Positions 1 to 9,952 of a stretch of DNA of 48,676 nucleotides are shown here, piece by piece. Position numbers and translations under genes: made by a program. Origin of the DNA: Alectoria sarmentosa. Taxonomy: Eukaryota > Ascomycota > Lecanoromycetes > Lecanorales > Parmeliaceae. Location of the stretch: NCBI GenBank assembly GCA_009733775.1, contig WOGZ01000253.1, positions 1 to 48,676 on the forward strand, in the 5' to 3' direction. The notes beneath the pieces were generated by a model. The model saw only the letters and a program-made list of their open reading frames with translations. It was not told where the DNA came from and did no database searches. The number at the start of each line of letters is the position of its first letter. Within the stretch, counting starts at the first letter, position 1.

Positions 1-619
1 TATTGAATATGTTTCTTTTTGATTTTGTTATAAATAAAAATATTATTTAAATATGCTTGATAAAAATCATTTAAATATTTGAAAAGAATATCGTTTATGT
101 ATTATTAATAAATAATAAAATCATTTATCAATTTAAATGAGAGTATTCGATATTTGTATATTTCAAAAAATGTGATAAATGTAATAAAGTTCTCGTTATC
201 GAGATGTATTCGAAGTTTATTAAAAACAACGATAATATCAAATCGTATAAAATATTTACAATTTTATATTTTTGTTAAAATCTCATTTATTAATGAAATA
301 AAGTATCGATTTTTTTTGATAATAGCGTTTAGCTTTTGATAATTTACACAAAATCGCAAACCTTCATTTAATTTTTCAACAAATAAAATAAATGAGACAA
401 ATAAAGTATAATTAAATACGATAAATTCTTTTTTTAAATGTTCGTTTAGATATTTTTTGATTTATTCGAATTTGTGATCTGATAATAAATAAATTCGATT
501 TTTAAATAATATATTTTTGTTTATTTTTTTAATAAATTTTAATTTGTGATTATAGAAACGATGTGAAAATAATATATTCGCTTGTGATTTATCAAAAACA
601 TTTACATAATCATGATAGT

Positions 620-1160
620 TTATAGGAAATTTGTTAAACATTTTTTAAAAAGTGAGGGTTTCAACATTATTGATTTAAACGTTCTTCGATATATATGATT
701 TATAACATTTTTTATATTTAATTTCGAAGTCGTATAAACATGATTTATTAATCGATATGCGATTATTTCATTACAATTGTGATACAATCTCGAAAGGCTC
801 ATTAAGAATATCGTAAATTTCATTTATTATTAAAGAAAAGAGCTTGTTTTTTTTATTTCGAATCAAATAATAATAGATCGATGCGTTAATTTCAACAATA
901 TCGATGAGATCAGATTTCTTGATCATCTTTTCTTTAAATATTTTAAATATTGATATCGATCTTTTTTTATTTGAGATGTTTTTGAAATGATTTATATCGA
1001 AGTTATTTTCATTTGATTCATTTTTAATAATAGATTTAAAAGGTCGTGTAATAACAATAAATGATGTTTTTAATAAAAACGATAGATTTTTAAATGTTAA
1101 TGCCTTATTATTATTATGTTTATATCGTTTAAATATAAACAACACTTTATTTTTTAACAT
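620..1160 (-). pseudogene. pol remnant (protease/RT junction) of Gypsy family B, left copy
   Basis: The minus strand carries an open stretch of 129 codons (771-1160) followed in another frame by a 67-codon stretch. Its end reads NEIYDILNEPFEIVSQL, and the right-edge element has NEIYDIFNEFFEIISQL at the matching place, so this is shared pol ancestry and not a host gene. In fungal Gypsy elements this segment lies between the retropepsin and the reverse transcriptase. It is frameshifted and has no intact domain. Confidence 0.7.
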
Positions 1161-3034
1161 ATCGAATATAACTTTATATTTGTTTATTTATAATTTTTCG
1201 AGAATTAAATTGTATTATTTTAACGAAGCGATAAAAATAGAGCAAAATCTTTTTTTATAATCGTGTATATTTAAAATAAATAAAAGATAATAAGTAATAG
1301 ATTGTTTAAATAATCGCTTATTATAATCTCGTAATGATTTTAATTTGAAAAAAGAATAAAGCTTAATTTATAAACGTTTACATATTTTAAATATAATAAT
1401 TTCATTAATAACGATATAAGTTTCGATGCATTCGCAATTTATAAGAGAATTCGTAAATAACATTTATCGATTTTATAACGATAACGTAATTGTTATTCGA
1501 AAGGAACGTCGTGTTAAAAAATCATTTAAAGTATTCATTAAACACACGTTTGTATTATCTCTTATCGTGATTTTGAAAGAAATTAATCTTTTCCCGAGTT
1601 ATTCGAAAAGTTTTTTAAATCATCGTCGTCGTTATTATTCATTTTTATAACATATATTCGAATAATTTTTTTATTCGATTGAAAATAATCACGTTTGATG
1701 TGTTCAACTTAATTGTAATTGTAATATATAAGTTTTTTAACATCGACTTCGACTTTAACTTTGATAAGTGAGATCGATATAATAAGTTTTATAAATGTTA
1801 TTATAATGCGAATGATTTTCGTTATTAAGATAATTGATTTCTTTATTAAAAATGCAATTTTAAATATAAATGTTTTAGACTTTTTTTTATATTTAACACG
1901 CTAAATGTTATTTAATTTTCGTAAATACTTTTTAATAAATGTTAACTCGTTAAAACTTTCATATACGTTTCAATTTTTTCGTAAACCTTCACGAATTTTC
2001 AGACGTAAATGTTATATTATATTATTTTTGTTTTTATTGATGACTTAATTAAATCGAATGAAGTCGACGTAAAATTTTATGAAAGATATGATATCTTATT
2101 AAAGGGAATTATATTATCGTTTAACATTATTTTATCAATTAAAATTCTCATAAATGTCGATTAAATTATTCATTATTTTTTTATAAAATTGATATGAATT
2201 TGAATAATTTTTTAATCGACGTTTTATAATTTATTTTAAAGCTTTTTCTTTTAATTTAAAAATGATATAAATTAATTTGAATTTAATAATAAAATATTAA
2301 TTATGATTGATAATGAGCTTGTAATTCATTTTGAAAAATCAATCATTTTATATAAAATTCTTTTCATTCGTAAAAACGAAAGGATCAAATAATTTGAAAG
2401 ATTTATCTTTTTTCGATATAAATCGATTTTTGAATTTATTATAAAAAAGTTCATTTTTTAAATTCTTTTTTAAATTTTCTTTTAATAATTGAAGTTTTAT
2501 TATATTAATTTTTCGTTATAATTATATTATTTACTTTTATTAATCACGAGCGATGTTATTCAATTATTAAATTATTTATTTCGATTGATATAAAGAATTT
2601 ATAATCTCATTTTTATCGATAATAATTTTATGAAAACGAGATAAAATTTCGCGAAAATCGTTTTATTTTAAACGAAATTGATTTAGCATATCAAGAAACT
2701 TTTTAAATATAATTTTCGCTTAATGTAATAATTATTTATTAATAAAGATGTATTATAAATTTAATTTATAATATTAAAAAAGGTCTTCGAGATCTTTAAA
2801 TATAATTAAAATATAACGTAATTTGATTTTGTTTAAAAGACTTTAAATGTGATTTATTCTTTTCATTTTGATAAAAATTATCGATAAAAAAGAAAAATAA
2901 AAGAGAAAAAAAAGAAGAGAAATTTAAATATTTTGAAAAATGTAATGTTAAAAAGTATTATAATAAAGAAAAGTATTAACACTTTTTATTTAATATATTT
3001 AATGATTTTCGTGTGATAAAGAAATTTGATTTTA

Positions 3035-3789
3035 ATATATAAAAAATAACAAAAAATGTTATTTAATCGTTTGTTTATTTATTAAACTTTCATAAAAATA
3101 GTGTGTTAATTAAATGACGTTTTTTCAATTTCGTTATTTATGTAAAGGATATTTGTTATATCGTCGTCGACTTTATATGAGAAAACTTTATAATGCGAAG
3201 TGAAAAAAGAAAACTTTGAAAGGTTATAAAATCGTGATTTCTTATTCGATGATGATATCGTGAAAGATTTAAATATCTTTGATAATAATCTTTCGAACGA
3301 TATAATCGATGTTATTTTAACTTGAATTATATAAAAATAATATGTAATTATTTCTTTCGATTCGTTAATTAAACGAATGTTTTAATATTTTCTTTATATT
3401 CGTTATTGTTAATGAGACGAATCGCTATCTTAATGCGAACTATTCGAATTTCAATTATCGTAAGTAACCTGACTTAGAAATACGATATTTTAATAATTTT
3501 TATATCTTAATAAAGTCTTTATTAGCACGATTTTTTAAATTCGTTAATTAATACGAATGAAATAAATAAGGTAATTTAATTGTAATATCAAAATTAATAT
3601 AAAGTTATATCATATAAGTGTATTAAATAAGATAACTAAGTGAAAAGAAAATATATATATAAAAAAAAGACATTTATATAAAAACAAATGCCTTTATTAA
3701 GTCACGCTAAACTTAATCGAATAGTGTTAAAAAAATGTGATGTTAAAGAAAAGTCAATTTTATTAAAAATATAAAGTACGCTCGTAACA
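3035..3789 (-). repeat. 5' LTR of Gypsy family B, left copy
   Basis: On the minus strand the repeat begins TGTTACGAGCGTA at 3789, the same start as the right-edge LTR at 43902. Homology runs through a conserved core (for example the ACGTTTTTTCAATTTCG segment near 3118). The inner end at about 3035 is approximate, placed where similarity to the second LTR copy (4040-4771) fades. The length of about 755 bp agrees with the right copy. Confidence 0.7.
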
Positions 3790-3952
3790 AAATATATTAA
3801 ATAACACAATTAAGTAAAAATATATATATAAAAACATTTATATAAATGTAAATGTTTTTATCAAAACACGTTAAATTTAATCGAATAGTGTTAAAAAATG
3901 TGATGTTAAAGAAAATTTAATTTTATTAAAGTTATAAAATACGCTCGTAATA
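3790..3952 (-). repeat. partial LTR duplication, Gypsy family B
   Basis: A 163-bp segment repeats the outer end of the neighbouring LTR: both contain TTAATCGAATAGTGTTAAAA, a TGTGATGTTAAAGAAAA stretch, and end in ACGCTCGTAA. It abuts the complete LTR directly, giving two tandem LTR ends. It may be a fragment left by a nested or aborted insertion, or a local duplication. Confidence 0.65.
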
Positions 3953-4039
3953 ATATCGATTATAAAACGCGATATCTTTAATTTTTTAATTTATAATTTA
4001 ATAATAATCGCATTTTTATAATTATAATATAAATTAGTT

Positions 4040-4771
4040 TATATATATAATAATATAAAAAATATTATTTAATCGTTTATTTATTTATCAAATTTTCGTG
4101 AAAACATCGTGTTAATAAAAGAACGTTTTTTTAATTTCGTTATTTATATAAAAGATTTTATTGTATTTTCGTCGATTTTTTACGAGAAAAATTGATAATG
4201 CGAAGCGAAAAAAATCGATTTTAATAAATTATAAAATCGTGATTTTTTGTTTAATAATAATGTCGTGAAAAATTTAAGTATTTTTAATAATAATTTTTCA
4301 AACGATATAATTAATATTGTTTTAATTTAAGTTATTTAAATAATAAATAATAAATTTTTTTTGATTCGTTAATCGTATAAATAATTTAATATTTTAATTT
4401 ATTTTTTGCTTATTATATAATAAAATCGTTACGTAATTTCGTTTAATATTTTTTATAATATATAATTAAAATATTATAAAGTTATTTAAAAATATAATAT
4501 TTTACTTAGATTTTTTATTAAAGTTTTAATTAATAAATTAATAAATTTTATTTATTAATTTAAATATAATAAAAGTAATAGTTTAATTATAATATTAAAA
4601 TTAATATATAATTAAATTATATAAATATATAAAATAAAATAATTGAATAAAGAGAAAATATATATATATAAATATTTTTATTAAAATACGTTAAATTTAA
4701 TCGAATAACGTTAAAAAATATAATATTAAAAAAAGTTCAATTTATTAAAAATGTAAAACACGCTTATAATA
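4040..4771 (-). repeat. second, more decayed LTR copy of family B
   Basis: About 730 bp parallels 3035-3789 in the same order and orientation, including ATTATTTAATCGTTTATTTA near 4064, the TTTTTTTAATTTCGTTATTT block near 4128 and the outer end CGCTTATAATA, the transition-mutated form of CGCTCGTAACA. No internal retroelement sequence follows it on the island side, so it is probably a solo LTR. It keeps fewer C and G than the first copy, which suggests more rounds of RIP. Confidence 0.6.
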
Positions 4772-5535
4772 ATAAATATATACGAGTATTTTAAATTGAA
4801 TTTAGAAAAAACTCGCTCGTAAAAAATAACATTTTCTATATTATTTAAATTGAATCGTAATAAAAATTGCAAATTTAAAATCGAATTTCGAAATTATTTT
4901 TTAAAATAATATATTTGAAAAGATTTTAAAAGAAAAGAATTTTTTTAATTATTATAAAACGTATAAAAAGATGTTAAAAATTATACGTAAAATTAATAAT
5001 AGTATTTAAACGTAATATAAATGAAATTTTAATTATAAAATTTTAAGTATAAATGTATATATATAAAAGTAAAAGATTAAATTATAATTTAATATATTAA
5101 TATAAAGCTAAGTTATAAAACTAATTTTAATTTATAATAAGTCGCAATATCGATTTAAGAATTATTAATCTCGAATTATAATAGAAGAGAACATTATTAA
5201 TCGAATTTCGTATATATACTTTTATAAAACAAATTTTGATTTATTGAATTTATAATAATATTTTATTAATTATTACAATTTTTAATTAATTAATCGTTAT
5301 TAATTATTTTATACGTATATAAAATATTATATACACAAAAAAAAATAAAGAAAAGAGAAAATAAAAATGTTAAATAAAATAATAATATGCGTTATATACG
5401 TTATCGCAAATCTTTTTATGAAATTTTATAATTTAAATTTATTTAACGAATTAATTTCGTAAAATATGTAATAACATTTACGCGTGCAAATAATACGTTA
5501 CGTAAAGTATATATTATTTTGAAATATTCTGGAAA
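4772..5535. other. AT-rich decayed sequence up to the island edge
   Basis: No gene, RNA or recognisable repeat family is seen here. The sequence is low-complexity A/T with scattered CG dinucleotides, like the adjacent retroelement remains. Composition changes abruptly at about 5530-5560, where GC-balanced sequence begins. Confidence 0.6.
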
Positions 5536-5726
5536 AGAAAAGAAAAAAAACCATTAAAGGGCTCTTGGTAGCTATCGTCTTCCGTAGGCTCGGAGGAAAA
5601 GAGGCGGCGCCAAAGAAACAACTAAGCGCGCCAAACGAACAAAAATCTGCTTCGCATCCCACAGTTGACTTGACACCAATTTAATATTCCAGTCTCGCTC
5701 CCACCTCAACTCTAACTATCGTAAAC

Positions 5727-7297
5727 ATGTCTTTCGGAAAGCTCTACACCCGCGAAGTAAGGCTTCTGATGCCGTAGGACTCGCGCGGGAGCAGATTTCA
5801 TTAACATGGACTCTGCAGGGCAACACACGTTCCACAGCCATTCGAGCCGTTGCCAGGGCAAACGAGCTTGACCTCGAGATCGTTGACACCGACCCTTCCA
5901 AGGGGCCTCTCAGTACCGAGTATCTGAAGCTTAACAAGCTCGGAAAAGTACCATCTTTTGTGGGAGCAGATGGATACGAGTTGACTGAGTCCATCGCCAT
6001 CGCCATATACGGTACGTTCCATACTTTCTTGGTCTTGACCGTATTATCTCATACATGATGAAAAACATTATCAAATACAGTTATCCCTGTCTGAAGACTA
6101 CTGTTGAGAATGATTCACACTCTGACTGCGCCTTGCCTTTGCCGACACTGACCTTCAATTATGACTCAGGACACCAGCTAATGTGCAGCAGTCACGTCTC
6201 AGAATGAGAAAACCAGTCTTCTCGGTAAGACCAAGCAAGATTATGCCTCCATCGTCCGCTGGATGTCCTTCGCCAATCACGAAGTCCTCCCAGCCCTCGG
6301 AGGCTGGTTCCGCCCACTCATCGGCCGCGACCCTTACAACAAAAAGAATGTTGACGAAGCCAGCAAAACTGCCCTTAAAGCCATATCTGTCCTTAGTGAA
6401 CACCTCCTCGTTCATACCTATCTCGTTGGCGAGCGTATCACTCTAGCCGATCTGTTCACAGCTGGTCTCATATCCCGCGGCTTCCAATTCTTCTTCGACA
6501 AGCAGTGGCGTGAGGAGAACCCCAGTGTGACTCGATGGTACGAGACTGTGTGCAATCAGCCGATCTACTCCGATATTGCTGGCAAACTTGAGTTCATTGA
6601 CGAGGCCATCAAGTACCAACCTCCCAAGACAGAAAAGCAAGAAAAGCCTAAGAAGGAGCAAGCCCCTAAGGCACAACCCAAGCCAAAGGCCAAGGAAGTC
6701 GAAGAGGAAGAGGAAGAGGAGGATAAACCAGCGCCCAAGCCTAAGCACCCCTTGGAAGCCTTACCAAAGCCAACACTAGCTCTCGATGACTGGAAGCGCA
6801 AGTACTCCAATGAAGAGACACGCGAAGTCGCACTACCCTGGTTCTGGGAGAACTTCAACGCGGAAGAGTATTCCCTGTGGAAGTGTGATTACAAGTACAA
6901 CGACGAGCTTACGCAGACCTTTATGACTGCCAATCTCATTGGTACGCTTCTGCCTCTCCATGCAGCTATTTGAAAGTTTGACATTGATGACTAATGCCTT
7001 TCTTTGATAGGCGGATTTTTCACCCGCCTTGAAGGCTCCCGCAAGTACATCTTTGGGTGCGCGTCTGTCTACGGTGTCAAGAACGACTCCATCATCCAAG
7101 GCGCCTTCGTTATCCGTGGCCAAGAAGATCTCCCTGCATTTGACGTCGCACCTGACTATGAGAGCTACGAATTCACCAAGCTAAATCCAAGCAAAGCCGA
7201 AGACAAGGAATTCGTCAATGAACAGTGGGCTTGGGATAAGCCGATTGAGGTCAAAGGGAAGACATATGAATGGGCTGATGGGAAAGTATTTAAATAG
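5727..7297 (+). CDS. TEF4: translation elongation factor eEF1B gamma subunit
   Basis: Gamma subunit of the eEF1B nucleotide-exchange complex, which scaffolds eEF1B-alpha while it recharges eEF1A with GTP during elongation in the cytosol. Exons: 5727-5756, 5819-6011, 6192-6941, 7011-7297; all introns are GT-AG and the product is 419 residues, normal for the family. It starts MSFGKLYTRE, joined to a GST-like N-terminal domain (roughly 1-80) and helical GST C-terminal domain (90-210, with GERITLADLFTAGLI). A Lys/Pro-rich linker with an acidic run EVEEEEEEED (about residues 219-260) leads to the conserved EF1G C-terminal domain (260-419), which ends EWADGKVFK. The start ATG is set by the family N-terminus. 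The gene begins only about 190 bp inside the island edge, yet its coding sequence looks undamaged. It is convergent with AOS1. Confidence 0.95.
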
Positions 7298-7959
7298 ACT
7301 CTGTTCGTTTGAGTCGGTGACTGTTAAGAGATCGATGAATATGAGGACGCAAAGCTGCTACACTTGATACAGAGCTGTGAGCGTCTTTTCAAGTGATTGA
7401 CGAATTGATGGACTCGTCTCTCTTTCGATAGCAAAGAAGCTTTGTTATTTAGTCTCTTGCTATCATAGATTTGGGCACAAAAAGCATAGCATACACAAAA
7501 ATGTTGCAAGTGTCAGAAATCTATATTGATTGGCCTAGAATGCCCAGAGTATAATGAAGCCTTCACTGCTCTCTGTACCTGGGAATGACCTTGATCGAAA
7601 CAGCCGATATCTCTCCAATTTTCAAGTTATCTAGTTGGCCGATGAATTGGTGACGGCCAATTCGCTTTCTCAGAATTCTTGAAATCAGACGCTTGCTGCT
7701 CGGTCAAGCCCCCTGAACGGGTTGGTGAGCTTTTGGAAGAAGTGCAAAGGCCTTTCACATTCAGATTTCCTTTCCACATCCCTGCTTTCCAGCGAGGTAT
7801 CCGGGTGTATGAGTTTTAGAATATTCAACCATGATGACTCTACTTGTCTGATTGAGCTACGTCAAATTTCCTGCAGCACTGCTTATTTTTCGAGATGCCA
7901 TGGCGGTGTCGATGATGGCGGAGCTTGATGGACCTCGGGATGGCCCTCATCAAGCGCCG
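7298..7959. other. convergent 3' intergenic region, eEF1B-gamma / AOS1
   Basis: This 662-bp gap lies between two converging stop codons and should hold both 3' UTRs and polyadenylation sites. Short open frames on either strand have no recognisable similarity. Nothing else was seen. Confidence 0.6.
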
Positions 7960-9398
7960 CTACGCAATGAGTATTCCAGCTACCGGGGCGGCAATCGGAG
8001 GATGCAAAGTGGAATCCAGCGGCGGAAAGACTGGATGCAAGGCATACACGGGCCCTTTGGATTCTTCGCCATTAAATAATAAGAAGTTCTGAATTGGCTG
8101 TTCTCTTTGGCCCAAGACATTGATGACATCCTGAGCAAGCTGGCCGCCCAAGAAGGCCGTCACTGGCGCGAGCTCACTTCCAATGTTTTGCAGAAAGCTT
8201 CGGAGGAAGTCGCTTCGTAAAGTCTCGGACGGGAGCTGCAATTCTTTATGCTTTTCTGTTGCCAGCGTTGTGAAGAGCTCAAGATCAGCGTGCCTGTGTG
8301 TTGGCATTGCGCTAGAGATACTGTGGAATTCCCACAATGCTCTCATACATGTCAGAAGAGGAGAGACCTGAAGCTTGCGTCTTCGAGAATTAAGCTGGTC
8401 GGTAGGTAGTGGTGAGGTGTTTGCGAGCACCATCGGCGAATAGATTTCTCGCTTGGTGACCATTTCAATTACTTTGCCATTCTTTTTCTTGGTGCTAGTA
8501 GCCACTATTGATCTGGTGAGGGTTTCTGCTGTCAGAGCTGTTGGACGATTTGACTTTTCGCGCTCAATAACATAGTCATGCGAGATCAGGTCTGCAAAGA
8601 TATACCCGTAAAAGCCATGGGTTCCTGATGCATAGAAAGGCCTGTTACATAGTCGGCACGAAGCGTTGATGGTTGACAGAGTTGCCAGATCCAAATCGGT
8701 TGCAATGATCATGTCGTAGGGGGCATAGTACTCCGGCTGTTTCATAGCAATATCCTCAGTATCAATTCGAAGAGATACTCTGGGATTAAGCCTCCGTATT
8801 TGAGGCGCTGCTGACTCCGCACGCTGTCAAGTGATTAGCTTTGAGGTAGATTGATTCGAGTTGCTTGCAAACTTGACTGTCATACATTCTTGCCGATATC
8901 TTGCTCAGAAATGAAGAACTGCGCTCCAAGATCATCGTCTCCAACGACCTGGCTGTCTTGCACAGTCAAAGAGCCTATACCAGCAAGCACTAGGTTCTTG
9001 GCAATCTCGTTTGCGAGAGCTCTCATGGTGATAAGGAGAACATTCGCAGTTCGTAGCCTGAGGAATCATGAGCCCACAGATCAGCAATTTGGACAGGCTA
9101 GTTTGTCACCTTTCCTGAGCTTTGACGCCCCACAAGCGTATCTGTCGGTCATACAATGCAATCTCATCTAAAACCCCAAAGATTAATGAATCGGGAGTTT
9201 CGGATCAAAAGCAATGAAGCGCATAGATCATTCATAGATAGTAGAGTGACACAAACCTGCGGTGATTGACTGAGTTTTTTCTAAATTGCCGGATTGTAGT
9301 TGAGACTGATGTTGGAATTCAGTCTGATGTGTGACGAGAGCTGAGGCGTCTCCATTGGTTGCCGAAGGCTCCGTCATTGGCTGATTTACGGAGTTCAT
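7960..9398 (-). CDS. AOS1: SUMO-activating enzyme E1 subunit AOS1
   Basis: Small subunit of the heterodimeric SUMO E1; with UBA2 it adenylates SUMO in the nucleus before transfer to UBC9. Exons on the minus strand: 9398-9257, 9167-9110, 9057-8886, 8823-7960; 411 residues. A short disordered N-terminus precedes DEIALYDRQIRLWG (from residue 48), the hallmark opening of the ThiF/UBA fold. Next come a nucleotide-binding segment with LAGIGSLTVQD and GAQFFISEQDIGK. The C-terminal half has FLGGQLAQDVINVLGQ, as in AOS1 and other E1-like proteins. AOS1 proteins lack the catalytic cysteine, which UBA2 supplies. The AOS1 assignment over NEDD8 E1 subunit ULA1 rests on the N-terminal motif and the length. 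It is divergent from the next gene over a 554-bp promoter. Confidence 0.92.
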
Positions 9399-9952
9399 GG
9401 TGTTGTAATAGTGTAGGTGTAGGTTGGTGAAAGGAAGGAAATGTCTTGTACTTGGTGAAATGGAAGAAGGAAGGGAAATGGAAATAAGGTGGAATGTACT
9501 TTATCCTGTCATCCTGTACAGTGTGGTGTAAGTTTACGGAGCTTTCATTCTTGATTGACGTTTCATAGAGTTTAGCCTCGATAGTGCTAGATAGGTGGTA
9601 CTAATCTTACCTAAAGTACCTTACCTTACCGTATATTATCTAAAGTCCCTTACTAAGGTACCTAAGTAACGTAAGTAGGGTGCTGGCAATGCCCGCCTTC
9701 TTCGTTGGTACTTTCCTAACCATCAGCCAGACATCGAACAGCATACACCAATCACTTGACTCCACTCCAGCTGGACAGTAACGACTCTTGGTCATAGTGC
9801 TTCAAGTCTGAACAGTCTTCCACTATCGACTACCTGCTATCTACTGTCTTCCTGTTCATATTGTTTTGATGAAAGCCTCATAGAAGCCGAGCTACTTTAC
9901 AATACTCATACATGTTTGCCGTCCAATGACACGGCCGTTTGCTTTGTCAACC
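9399..9952. promoter_or_regulatory. divergent promoter, AOS1 / unknown beta-sandwich gene
   Basis: This 554-bp gap between two start codons must drive both genes. Its middle (about 9598-9680) contains a dense run of TACC/GGTA and CTTA/TAAG words, such as ACCTTACCTTACC and AAGGTACCTAAG, forming overlapping short palindromes. Similar words recur in two other gaps of the island. Their function is unknown. Confidence 0.6.
9598..9680. repeat. TACCT/AGGTA microrepeat cluster
   Basis: Repeats of CTTACC, GGTACC and TAAGTA occur in about 80 bp, including the palindromic core AAGGTACCTAAG. Related clusters lie near 16000-16050 and 30157-30325. They are short and irregular, so they could be regulatory words, hairpin DNA or remains of a miniature element. 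Confidence 0.5.

Larger units (their letters stand above)
1..3789 (-). mobile_element. RIP-decayed Ty3/Gypsy element, family B, left copy
   Basis: The first 3.8 kb is the reverse complement of the right-edge element: base 1 corresponds to about 47690 and 3789 to 43902, so both homologous stretches are about 3.79 kb long. Reading on the minus strand, the 5' LTR occupies about 3035-3789, then a gag-like interval, then protease and the start of reverse transcriptase, cut by the window edge. Frames are broken by many stops. A longer minus-strand remnant at 771-1160 is the pol region before the reverse transcriptase and matches the right copy at about 46740-46915. Assignment to Gypsy rests on the better preserved right copy. 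It is dead as a coding element; the rest lies outside the window. Confidence 0.85.

Noticed and set aside
1426..1650. A 74-codon frame conserved with one at 46040-46264 on the opposite strand (both begin MHSQF).
   Set aside because: Both lie antisense inside the same interval of the two family B Gypsy copies. Similarity comes from shared ancestry of the element, and RIP tends to leave antisense frames open. No sign of a host or element gene.
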